Source: Gammaproteobacteria bacterium (GTDB taxonomy: Bacteria; Pseudomonadota; Gammaproteobacteria; SZUA-140). Taken from it: a stretch of 10,216 nt of DNA. Shown piece after piece: positions 1 to 6,373 of the stretch. How positions within the stretch are numbered: the first letter of the stretch is position 1; each line of letters opens with the position of its first letter. The stretch covers positions 1 to 10,216 of the forward strand of contig QIHH01000215.1 in assembly GCA_003230195.1 (NCBI GenBank), given 5' to 3'. The notes under the pieces were generated by a model. It saw only the letters and a list, made by a program, of their open reading frames with translations, searched no databases and was not told where the DNA came from. Made by a program: the position numbers and the translations under genes.

Positions 1-450
1 AAATACTCAAACCTGGGAGAGATGAGCGCCATCGTCGGCGGCCAGGCGTTGGCGCAGGCGAGCTTTACGCCGGAACTGCTGATCGTCGCCTTTATTTTTG
101 TGGTGATGGCAGGCAACCTGTTTATCGGCTCCGCCTCCGCCAAGTTCGCCTTCTTTGCCCCGGTCTTTATTCCGATGTTTATGCAGGTTGGCATCAGCCC
201 TGAGTTGACTCAGGTCGCCTACCGCATTGGTGATTCCGTTACCAATGTGATCACACCATTAAACCCTTATATGGTAATCGTACTCGCCTTTATGCAACGC
301 TACGCGCCAAAGGCAGGCATCGGTACACTGGTGGCAATGATGCTGCCCTACGCAATCGCGTTTGCAGTAATCTGGACAGTCATGATTGTGGTCTGGATGC
401 TAGTCGGTATCCCACTCGGCCCGGAAGGTGGCCTGTGGTATCGCCAATAA
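1..450 (+). CDS. AbgT-family transporter, C-terminal fragment (5' end outside window)
   Basis: The frame is open from base 1, so the gene begins upstream; the ATG at 22 is internal, not a start. About 149 residues remain. What is seen: a hydrophobic segment (LLIVAFIFVVMAGNLFIG), then the family hallmark GSASAKFAFFAPVFIPM, then PELTQVAYRIGDSVTNVITP followed by a membrane segment, and a last long hydrophobic stretch near the C-terminus ending in GIPLGPEGG. These blocks are typical of the AbgT/YdaH/MtrF inner-membrane family, whose members import p-aminobenzoyl-glutamate or have been proposed to export antimetabolites such as sulfonamides using the proton gradient. Substrate cannot be told from this fragment. 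The gene converges on the terB-like gene with only 24 nt between stops and no clear terminator. Confidence 0.9.
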   Translation, partial: KYSNLGEMSAIVGGQALAQASFTPELLIVAFIFVVMAGNLFIGSASAKFAFFAPVFIPMFMQVGISPELTQVAYRIGDSVTNVITPLNPYMVIVLAFMQRYAPKAGIGTLVAMMLPYAIAFAVIWTVMIVVWMLVGIPLGPEGGLWYRQ

Positions 451-474
451 GCTAAATGTAAATAAGCGGAGAAG

Positions 475-939
475 TTACCCGGCGAGTTCTTTCTCAACAC
501 GATGGCGCGCTTTAATAAAATTCTCGTGCGAAACATGGATAAGATCTGAAATTTTACGCACCAAGTATTCTTCCTCATGATCTTTATGTGCATCGGCAAA
601 GGCAACGCGCCATAACATCTCAACCACCCGCTGCTTCTGTGGCTGAGTGAAAGATCGATCCACCATTTTGGTAAAATCAAATAGGCAAGCTGCATTATCA
701 ACCTCCGCTGCCGCCAGTTTAGCCAGCTCTTGCGCCTCCTCTTCACTGATAGCAAACAGATCCTGCAGCACACCATCAACGGCGCAGCGTTCTTCGTCTG
801 TCACATCATCATCCGCACGTGTCATCTCAATCATCAATGCAGCGGTCGCAAGTCGTAGCGACTGCTCTTCCGAGTCACTTTCATCATTCATCACAGACTC
901 AATGCGCTCTTCAAAAAACTGTTTCATATTTTTAAACAT
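475..939 (-). CDS. TerB-domain (tellurite resistance TerB-like) protein
   Basis: 154 residues, soluble and strongly acidic, without signal peptide or membrane segment. From about residue 25 to the end it looks like a TerB helical domain: LRLATAALMIEMTRADDDVTDEER is the typical first helix and acidic loop, and a second similar segment (MLWRVAFADAHKDHEEE) follows near residue 108. TerB proteins are small all-helical, probably metal-binding proteins; single-copy chromosomal members outside ter operons have no settled role, so tellurite resistance should not be assumed. The ATG overlaps the dnaQ stop codon (TAATG) and is preceded by AAGGTG at good distance inside dnaQ, so the two are probably translationally coupled. 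It is the last gene of the minus-strand cluster. Confidence 0.85.
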   Translation of the reverse strand: MFKNMKQFFEERIESVMNDESDSEEQSLRLATAALMIEMTRADDDVTDEERCAVDGVLQDLFAISEEEAQELAKLAAAEVDNAACLFDFTKMVDRSFTQPQKQRVVEMLWRVAFADAHKDHEEEYLVRKISDLIHVSHENFIKARHRVEKELAG

Positions 940-1670
940 TACGAGATCACCTTTTCAATACCCGCTTCAAATTGCCGCCACACACAACTACCGCCCTGTT
1001 TTTCAATCGCGGCAAGTCGTGCCTCATGTGCCAGTCGTTCATCCTTAGTGGCACACATCACTTTAAGCTGACCGGCAGCCAACTGTACACTTCTAATCGC
1101 TTGCTCTTTTGAGCCGCTGTCAGTCTCCTCGCCACCCAGCAAAAGCTTTCGCTGCCCGCCCGTCATCATCAGATAGACGTCAGCAAGGATCTCCGCATCC
1201 AGTAGCGCACCATGCAAAGTACGTTGTGCGTTATCAACATCGTAACGCTTACATAATGCATCAAGACTATTGCGCTGTCCTGGATGTAATTGACGCGCCA
1301 TCGCGAGAGTATCTAATACCCCGCAAAACTCGCCCACTAAATCATGAGTTCGACTTAGCAGGCGAAATTCGTGATTAATAAAACCAACATCAAACGGTGC
1401 GTTGTGAATGACGAGTTCAGCGCCTTTAATAAATTCAATAAAGTCTTCAGCGATATCACTAAAGCGCGGCTTATCGACCAGAAACTCATTGGTGATACCA
1501 TGCACTTCAATCGCACCATCATCAATTTCACGATCAGGCTGCAGGTATTGATGGTAGTGACGCCCGGTAAGACGACGATCGATCACTTCAACACAACCAA
1601 TCTCAATAATACGGTGGCCTAGTTTAGGTTCAAGACCGGTCGTTTCTGTATCCAGGATTATTTGACGCAT
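939..1670 (-). CDS. dnaQ: DNA polymerase III epsilon subunit (3'-5' proofreading exonuclease)
   Basis: 243 residues, the usual length for epsilon. The DEDDh exonuclease motifs are all visible: ExoI DTETTG with D7 and E9, ExoII HNAPFD with D94, and ExoIII HGALLDAE with H153 and D158; these bind the two catalytic metals. After the nuclease domain (about 1-170) comes GGQRKLLLGG, in the place of the beta-clamp-binding motif, and a C-terminal tail that in the family contacts the alpha subunit. The protein removes misinserted bases within the Pol III core. The ATG is preceded only by a weak purine run (CAGAGA). It lies 31 nt downstream of rnhA on the same strand; in E. coli these two genes are divergent, so here they probably share a transcript. 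Confidence 0.96.
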   Translation of the reverse strand: MRQIILDTETTGLEPKLGHRIIEIGCVEVIDRRLTGRHYHQYLQPDREIDDGAIEVHGITNEFLVDKPRFSDIAEDFIEFIKGAELVIHNAPFDVGFINHEFRLLSRTHDLVGEFCGVLDTLAMARQLHPGQRNSLDALCKRYDVDNAQRTLHGALLDAEILADVYLMMTGGQRKLLLGGEETDSGSKEQAIRSVQLAAGQLKVMCATKDERLAHEARLAAIEKQGGSCVWRQFEAGIEKVIS

Positions 1671-1701
1671 CTATAAAAATCTCTGCTATGAATTATTATG
1701 G

Positions 1702-2148
1702 TTAACCATTGGCCTGCATTTCATCGATTGCTCGATTGGCCAGCTCATCCGCCATCTCATTTTCACGATGCCCGGTATGCCCACGCACCCAATGCCACTC
1801 CACCTCGTGAACAGCACAGACGGCATCCAGCTCACGCCATAGATCATCATTCTTCACCGGTTTTTTCGCCGCCGTCTTCCAACCGCGCTTCTTCCAGTTG
1901 GTAATCCACTCGGTAATGCCCTGCCGTACGTATTGTGAATCAGTGGTTAAGCTCACCCGACATGGGCGTTTCAACGCCTGCAGTGACTTAATCGCCGCCA
2001 TCAATTCCATTCGGTTATTAGTGGTATGTGGTTCAGCGCCGTAAAGGCTCTTTTCATTGCCCTGATAACGCATCAATGCCCCCCAGCCACCCGGCCCAGG
2101 GTTACCACGACACGCACCATCGGTAAAAATTTCAGTTACATCTGTCAA
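1702..2148 (-). CDS. rnhA: Ribonuclease HI (TTG start)
   Basis: 148 residues. It cleaves the RNA strand of RNA:DNA hybrids and acts in R-loop and primer removal. The catalytic set matches E. coli numbering exactly: D10 (FTDGACRGNPGPGGWG), E48 (NNRMELMAAI), D70 (TTDSQYV), H124 (VRGHTGHREN) and D134 (MADELA). The basic protrusion that grips the hybrid is present at about residues 85-100 (WKKRGWKTAAKKPVK). The start codon is TTG at 2148-2146; the ATG just inside it is in another frame. The TTG is supported because it puts D10 in register with the family. Shine-Dalgarno support is weak (GAGAG, rather far). It lies 14 nt after the methyltransferase stop and 31 nt before dnaQ. Confidence 0.95.
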   Translation of the reverse strand: MTDVTEIFTDGACRGNPGPGGWGALMRYQGNEKSLYGAEPHTTNNRMELMAAIKSLQALKRPCRVSLTTDSQYVRQGITEWITNWKKRGWKTAAKKPVKNDDLWRELDAVCAVHEVEWHWVRGHTGHRENEMADELANRAIDEMQANG

Positions 2149-2162
2149 ACTATCAACTCTCT

Positions 2163-2984
2163 TTATTTCGTTATGATTCGCTGCTCGCCCTGTGTTATCA
2201 CAGAAGGGCTACGCGGCGATGAACTAGTCGCGGAAGATGAGGGCTTCACGATACGTGGATCAATCAGGCTACCATTGGGACGCCAGCGCGGTTTAATCTG
2301 AGTACCCGTGAAGACCCGTTTTTTCCCCACCACCAAAAAGGCTCCACCCCAAAAGGGCCACCAGCGCTCACCCGCCCGTTCCAACACTTCAAGACGTCGC
2401 ATTATCCCCTCATTTTGTACCGGTGGGCGAAAAAAATACCAGCGCGAGAGTGCATGGTCAAATCCCAGCAGTGAGAGCCAGTCTCGCATCCGCCATGCAC
2501 TTCTAAAATGACCACACCATGGCGGGCCGCGTCGTCGACTCAGGAAGCGACGAACACCCCACCAACTCCAGGGGTTAAACCCCAAAATAACCACATGGCC
2601 CTCTGGCACCAAAATACGCTCAACCTCGCGCAACACTTCATGCGGGTTAACCTCAAACTCTAGGGTATGGTGCAACACCACCACATCAATGCTATCAGAC
2701 TCAATCGGTAATGCATCCGGTACACCGTACATCGCTACCAGCGTGGCGCTCTCTTCAGGATCACCATCCACCAACACGCGGTGCAAAATACGGCTCGCAC
2801 TTGTCATGTCTTCATTTAATAAACACCCGACCTGCAGCAGATGAAATCCAAACAGATTGACCAGCACCTTGTCTAGCTCTTCTCTTTCACGTATCGCTAA
2901 ACGTTGTCCCAAAGGGCGCTTAAACCAGTCGCGCAGGTGGTCACGTTCGGTACAAACCAACCGGCCGTTACTGTCCTGCACCAT
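2163..2984 (-). CDS. yafS: YafS-like SAM-dependent methyltransferase-fold protein
   Basis: A class I methyltransferase of the Methyltransf_11 type, in the gloB-rnhA position that YafS occupies in E. coli, and resembling it (FGFHLLQVG; RDWLSLLGF; LGFNPWSW). Visible: a degenerate SAM motif I (LLQVGCLLNE instead of VGCGTG), the segment ALPIESDSIDVVVLHHTLEF (motif II/III region), and VLREVERILVPEGHVVILGFNP (post motif). The substrate is unknown; altered motif I raises the possibility of weak or lost SAM use. The C-terminal 25 residues are Ser-rich and low-complexity. The frame is open to an ATG at 3068 (301 aa), but that start has no Shine-Dalgarno and lies inside an inverted repeat. I prefer the ATG at 2984 (273 aa), which has GGAGGAAG upstream and fits the shorter relative; ATGs at 3017 and 3005 are alternatives. 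First gene of the minus-strand cluster. Confidence 0.85.
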   Translation of the reverse strand: MVQDSNGRLVCTERDHLRDWFKRPLGQRLAIREREELDKVLVNLFGFHLLQVGCLLNEDMTSASRILHRVLVDGDPEESATLVAMYGVPDALPIESDSIDVVVLHHTLEFEVNPHEVLREVERILVPEGHVVILGFNPWSWWGVRRFLSRRRGPPWCGHFRSAWRMRDWLSLLGFDHALSRWYFFRPPVQNEGIMRRLEVLERAGERWWPFWGGAFLVVGKKRVFTGTQIKPRWRPNGSLIDPRIVKPSSSATSSSPRSPSVITQGEQRIITK

Positions 2985-3048
2985 CGCTTTACGCTTCCTC
3001 CCCATGGCATTAAGCATACCTTGCTGAAAGCCTCCAATCCAGTGGCGC

Positions 3049-3075
3049 GATTTGAATAAAATGAACATTCAAATC
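3049..3075. promoter_or_regulatory. Operator-like perfect inverted repeat between divergent yafS and gloB
   Basis: GATTTGAAT (3049-3057) and ATTCAAATC (3067-3075) are perfect 9-bp inverted arms around a 9-bp A-rich spacer, 27 bp in all. Size and symmetry suit a dimeric repressor site rather than a terminator. It sits upstream of both divergent genes if the methyltransferase starts at 2984. A second pattern nearby is a direct repeat GCCAGCA at 3077-3083 and 3108-3114, spaced 31 bp (about three helical turns). The regulator is unknown and no strong -35/-10 pair stands out; TTGACG at 3087-3092 is a possible gloB -35. Confidence 0.45.
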
Positions 3076-3122
3076 AGCCAGCAATATTGACGCTAGCTTT
3101 GATTCCTGCCAGCATTGGCTGA

Positions 3123-3908
3123 ATGAATAATGCCATTGCGATCCCAGCGTTCAAAGACAATTACATCTGGCTGATAGCCACTGAAAGCAACCATGTCATC
3201 ATTGTTGATCCAGGTGATGGGCGACCTGTTTTAAAATACCTACAGGATAATCAACTGAATCCTGTCGCAATCGTTGTCACACATCAGTGTTATGACCATG
3301 TGGATGGCATCATGACGATCCTACAACAATTCAATATACCTGTGTATGGCCCAGCAAGCGAAACTATCCCCGGCATAACGCAACGCGTCAAACAGGATGA
3401 CCTTATTACCATCAATGACACATACCAGCTAAAGGTACTCGACGTACCAGGACACACTGCAGGCCATGTCGCATATTACCAATCAGGGTCAACTGGCAAA
3501 CTTTTCTGCGGCGACACGCTCTTCGGTGCCGGCTGTGGTCGACTGCATACAGGACTTTACGATGAGATGTTTCATTCATTGCAAAAAATCGCAGCCCTAC
3601 CAGATGACACTCATATCTATTGCGCTCATGAATATACCCAGGCCAATCTCAAATTTGCACGCCATCTTGAACCTGATAATCAGGCTATTCGCGCTCGCAT
3701 CGAACGTACCGACGCAATGCGCGCACGTGGTAAAATCACCATTCCATTACGACTAAGTGACGAAAAAAATACCAATCCATTTTTACGCTGCCATACGCCA
3801 GAGATTATGACCGCCGCCCAACGTTACGCCGATGACCACGGTCTATCATCACCGACAGACCCGATCTCAACATTTCGTACCATCCGATACTGGAAAAATC
3901 ACTTTTAA
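3123..3908 (+). CDS. gloB: Hydroxyacylglutathione hydrolase (glyoxalase II) with an altered metal ligand
   Basis: 261 residues, normal for GloB, which hydrolyses S-D-lactoylglutathione to D-lactate and glutathione in methylglyoxal detoxification. The metallo-beta-lactamase fold occupies about 1-170 and the C-terminal HAGH domain follows. Visible: N-terminal IPAFKDNYIWLI, IVDPGD (27-32), VPGHTAGH with H111, FCGDTLFGAGCGR with bridging D131, CAHEYTQANLKFA with H169, and NPFLR near 218-222. The metal motif reads THQCYDHVDG (53-62): H54, D58 and H59 are in place, but the second histidine of HxHxDH is Cys56 (codon TGT), and the usual following Gly is Asp61. The rest of the protein looks fully conserved, so the gene does not look decayed. 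Gene context (yafS, rnhA, mltD) is the usual one for gloB. Confidence 0.93.
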   Translation: MNNAIAIPAFKDNYIWLIATESNHVIIVDPGDGRPVLKYLQDNQLNPVAIVVTHQCYDHVDGIMTILQQFNIPVYGPASETIPGITQRVKQDDLITINDTYQLKVLDVPGHTAGHVAYYQSGSTGKLFCGDTLFGAGCGRLHTGLYDEMFHSLQKIAALPDDTHIYCAHEYTQANLKFARHLEPDNQAIRARIERTDAMRARGKITIPLRLSDEKNTNPFLRCHTPEIMTAAQRYADDHGLSSPTDPISTFRTIRYWKNHF

Positions 3909-3993
3909 GCAGACACTCTGAAAGCTTCGTCACACATGGACGATCAACACTATGATAGCGCTCGTTTTTCAACACCCCTCTCAAGAACTCCCC

Positions 3994-3999
3994 TATAAT
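3994..3999 (+). promoter_or_regulatory. Candidate mltD -10 box
   Basis: A consensus TATAAT lies about 50 nt upstream of the mltD start in the 140-nt gap after gloB. No good -35 is present at 16-18 nt (the spacer upstream is C-rich), so this may be a weak or activator-dependent promoter, or chance. Confidence 0.4.
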
Positions 4000-4048
4000 G
4001 GCCGATTGATTTACATCCGGCCTACCCTCAAGGACTACAGAGCTTTTC

Positions 4049-5824
4049 ATGGTAATGCATCATAATTTCAGACTATTTCATTTAAATACAGGAATAGCAG
4101 GCGCGCTGCTGCTCAGCGGTTGTGCGGCCACACCAGCGTCATCACTACCGACAACCAATACGGTACAAAGCAGCGCCGCCATAACACCATTGGACACAGA
4201 AGCTGAACCGGTTGAGCTTTGGCAAACAACAGAAATGACCGTGCCACTTGATCCCGAACACACAGCGCTTAGCATCAACCTCAATGAGGTAGATGATGCC
4301 GCTCCTGCCACTGCTATCATCGCCCTGCCCGATACCCCAATTGCGACTGAAAAGCTGACCACACACGATCTTAACCAGCAGCTTGCTGCCCATCGTCCAG
4401 ATGATCTATGGCAACGCATTCGTGATGGCTTTTCACTGCCTCACAGTGAACATGCACGCACCGTCTCTGCACGCCGCTGGTATGCACGTCATCAAGAATA
4501 CATTGATCGCACCAGCGCACGCGCGCAACCCTATCTGCACTTTATTGTCGAAGAGGCCGCGCAACGTAATATTCCCATGGAGCTGGCACTGCTACCTATC
4601 GTAGAAAGTGCCTTCCAACCTTTTGCCTATTCTCATGGTCGCGCATCGGGCATCTGGCAGTTTATTCCTAGCACTGGTCGTATGTACGGCCTGAAACAGA
4701 ACTGGTGGTACGACGGCCGCCGCGATATCACGGCCTCAACCTTGGCTGCCTTTGATTATCTAGAATCGCTCAACAAACGCTTCAAAGATGATTGGTTGCT
4801 GGCGCTGGCCGCTTATAACTCTGGCGGTGGCACCGTCAGCAAGGCGATCCGTAAAAACAAGCGCCTTGGTAAACCGACTGACTTTTGGTCACTCAAGCTA
4901 CCACGCGAGACCCGTGCCTATGTACCCAAACTGCTGGCGATTCGCGATATTGTCGCCAACCCAGAAAAACACAACATCATCATGACCTCATTGGTTGATG
5001 AACCCTATTTTGAAAAGGTCGCCACCGGCTCGCAGATTGATCTTGCCAAAGCGGCTGAACTAGCAGAGATGCCACTCAAACAGCTCTATCAACTAAACCC
5101 TGCCTTTAACCGCTGGGCTACCGACCCAGATGGCCCACATCACTTGCTAATCCCGCTTGATAAATCATCACAGTTCAAACAAAACCTCGCGGCACTACCG
5201 AAGGAAAACCGAGTTAAATGGACACGCCATCGCATTCGCAACGGCGAAACACTAGGCCATATTGCTAAGCGCTACAAAACAACGGTTGCGGTCATCCAAG
5301 ACGTCAATAAAGTCAAAGGGCATATGATCCGCGCAGGTAAAAACCTGATCATCCCAGTCGCCGCCCAATCACTTAGTAGCTACAGCCTAAGTGCTACGCA
5401 ACGCGCTCAAAGCATCAAAAACAGGCCAAAGAAAGGGATCAAGCTCACCTATAAAGTACAACGTGGCGACACCCTGTGGGACATTTCACGCATGCATAAT
5501 GTTGCTGTTCGTCAGCTGGCACGCTGGAATGCAATGGCACCACGCGATACATTACGCCCAGGCCAAAAACTCGTTATCTGGAAGTCATCGTCAAAGGTCG
5601 CCAAAGGTAAAGTACCTGACATGACACCAGCGCTAAATGAAATCACCCAACGTATACGGTATACCGTACGCAGAGGTGACTCGTTATCACGTATCTCACA
5701 ACGATTTAACGTCAGCATCAACAAACTAAAAAGCTGGAACCCTATGGCCCGTGGAAAATACCTGCAGCCAGGCCAGCGACTCACCCTGTTTGTTGACATC
5801 ACCAATCAATCCGGCAGCATCTAA
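4049..5824 (+). CDS. mltD: Membrane-bound lytic murein transglycosylase D, lipoprotein with three LysM repeats
   Basis: 591 residues. It cleaves peptidoglycan between MurNAc and GlcNAc, leaving 1,6-anhydro ends. The N-terminus is a lipoprotein signal with lipobox L-S-G-C (C25), followed by a low-complexity linker to about 120. The SLT/GH23 domain spans about 160-270, with catalytic Glu186 in LLPIVESAFQPFAYS, then GIWQFIPSTGRMYGL and ALAAYNSGGGTV. Three LysM peptidoglycan-binding repeats follow at about 394-437, 467-511 and 537-581, each with the RxGDTL/RNGETL opening and a PGQ or AGK turn. E. coli MltD has fewer obvious LysM units as I recall it. Start: ATG at 4049, with a second in-frame ATG at 4055; AAGGA at 4030-4034 is rather far for either. 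It follows gloB by 140 nt, the conserved neighbour pair. Confidence 0.94.
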   Translation: MVMHHNFRLFHLNTGIAGALLLSGCAATPASSLPTTNTVQSSAAITPLDTEAEPVELWQTTEMTVPLDPEHTALSINLNEVDDAAPATAIIALPDTPIATEKLTTHDLNQQLAAHRPDDLWQRIRDGFSLPHSEHARTVSARRWYARHQEYIDRTSARAQPYLHFIVEEAAQRNIPMELALLPIVESAFQPFAYSHGRASGIWQFIPSTGRMYGLKQNWWYDGRRDITASTLAAFDYLESLNKRFKDDWLLALAAYNSGGGTVSKAIRKNKRLGKPTDFWSLKLPRETRAYVPKLLAIRDIVANPEKHNIIMTSLVDEPYFEKVATGSQIDLAKAAELAEMPLKQLYQLNPAFNRWATDPDGPHHLLIPLDKSSQFKQNLAALPKENRVKWTRHRIRNGETLGHIAKRYKTTVAVIQDVNKVKGHMIRAGKNLIIPVAAQSLSSYSLSATQRAQSIKNRPKKGIKLTYKVQRGDTLWDISRMHNVAVRQLARWNAMAPRDTLRPGQKLVIWKSSSKVAKGKVPDMTPALNEITQRIRYTVRRGDSLSRISQRFNVSINKLKSWNPMARGKYLQPGQRLTLFVDITNQSGSI

Positions 5825-5861
5825 ATAACATCCCACTACTGCCTAATTTCACAATAAAGAA

Positions 5862-5874
5862 GCTCTTGAAGAGC
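5862..5874 (+). terminator. Weak hairpin after mltD
   Basis: GCTCT-TGA-AGAGC forms a 5-bp stem with 3-nt loop, 37 nt after the mltD stop. The following bases (CTGATTTCATT) hold only a short T run, so termination here would be inefficient. Confidence 0.3.
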
Positions 5875-5965
5875 CTGATTTCATTGGTTTGCGGTAAAAT
5901 AGCAGTTCATATGCAGTGGCCCTGCTTAATTACGGCTCGATAGCGAGAAATAAAAAAAAATAGTG

Positions 5966-5971
5966 TATAAT
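5966..5971 (+). promoter_or_regulatory. Candidate infA -10 box with upstream A-tract
   Basis: TATAAT, directly preceded by TG and by a long A-tract (about 5948-5960), followed by TTCTGCCGC. A start near 5978 would give an infA leader of about 108 nt. No recognisable -35 lies at 16-18 nt, so the TG and the A-tract may compensate. The A-tract also follows the small palindrome CTCG-ATAG-CGAG at 5937-5948. Confidence 0.5.
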
Positions 5972-6006
5972 TCTGCCGCTTGGATGGAAATCTTGCGCAG
6001 ATAAAC

Positions 6007-6051
6007 AGTTGTTATTGAAAAGCACCGGGTAAAACCTAGGTAATGACAACT
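6007..6051 (+). promoter_or_regulatory. Stem-loop in the infA leader
   Basis: Bases 6007-6017 pair with 6041-6051 in 11 consecutive pairs, two of them G-U when read as RNA. Inside, CC/GG (6025-6026 with 6039-6040) and GGT/ACC (6028-6030 with 6034-6036, AAA loop) can add further pairs. The structure ends 34 nt before the infA ATG. It matches no riboswitch or leader family I know; it is a structural observation only. Confidence 0.4.
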
Positions 6052-6085
6052 AAACTAAAACACAAATTAGACGGCTATATAACGC

Positions 6086-6304
6086 ATGGCAAAAGAAGAA
6101 CATATTGAAATGGAAGGCACTGTCGTTGAGACACTGCCAAATACGATGTTCCGTGTAGAACTCGAAAATGAGCATGTCGTCACCGCACACATCTCTGGAA
6201 AAATGCGCAAACATTACATCCGCATCCTAACGGGTGACAAAGTGACCGTACAGCTAACACCATATGATCTCTCAAAAGGGCGCATCACCTACCGCGCACG
6301 CTGA
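6086..6304 (+). CDS. infA: Translation initiation factor IF-1
   Basis: 72 residues, exactly the bacterial IF-1 length: a single S1/OB-fold domain that binds the ribosomal A site of the 30S subunit during initiation. Diagnostic stretches are MAKEEHIEMEGTVVETLPN, FRVELENEH, HISGKMRKHYIRILTGD and LTPYDLSKGRITYR. The ATG is preceded by only a weak purine match (AGACGG at 12-13 nt), so initiation may depend on the A/U-rich leader. It stands alone on the plus strand, facing clpA across a hairpin; the clpA-infA neighbourhood is conserved in gammaproteobacteria, though E. coli has a tRNA-Ser gene between them which is missing here. Confidence 0.98.
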   Translation: MAKEEHIEMEGTVVETLPNTMFRVELENEHVVTAHISGKMRKHYIRILTGDKVTVQLTPYDLSKGRITYRAR

Positions 6305-6335
6305 TCCAGCAGCAGGGATAATCGTAACGAAGGAT

Positions 6336-6365
6336 TTCCAGCAACCGAGCCGTCGATTGCTGGAA
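6336..6365. terminator. Hairpin between convergent infA and clpA
   Basis: TTCCAGCAA (6336-6344) and TTGCTGGAA (6357-6365) pair perfectly; after one mismatch the inner CGA/TCG adds three pairs and leaves a GCCG tetraloop. It is centred in the 69-nt gap between two converging stop codons, where a shared bidirectional terminator is expected. Neither side has a strong T-tract, so efficiency is uncertain. Confidence 0.6.
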
Positions 6366-6373
6366 CAGTGCCA

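Noticed and set aside
348..779. Long minus-strand ORF crossing the AbgT and terB-like genes
   Set aside because: It is an out-of-frame shadow; both genes it overlaps have clear family signatures in other frames.
6034..6041. Palindrome ACCTAGGT, also at 8645-8652 and nearly at 9713-9720
   Set aside because: Short, and the contexts differ: one is part of the infA leader stem-loop, one supplies the clpA Shine-Dalgarno. Not enough to call a repeat family.
6305..6373. Possible tRNA-Ser between infA and clpA, as in E. coli
   Set aside because: The gap is only 69 nt and is filled by the terminator-like hairpin; no cloverleaf or TTCRA arm is present.
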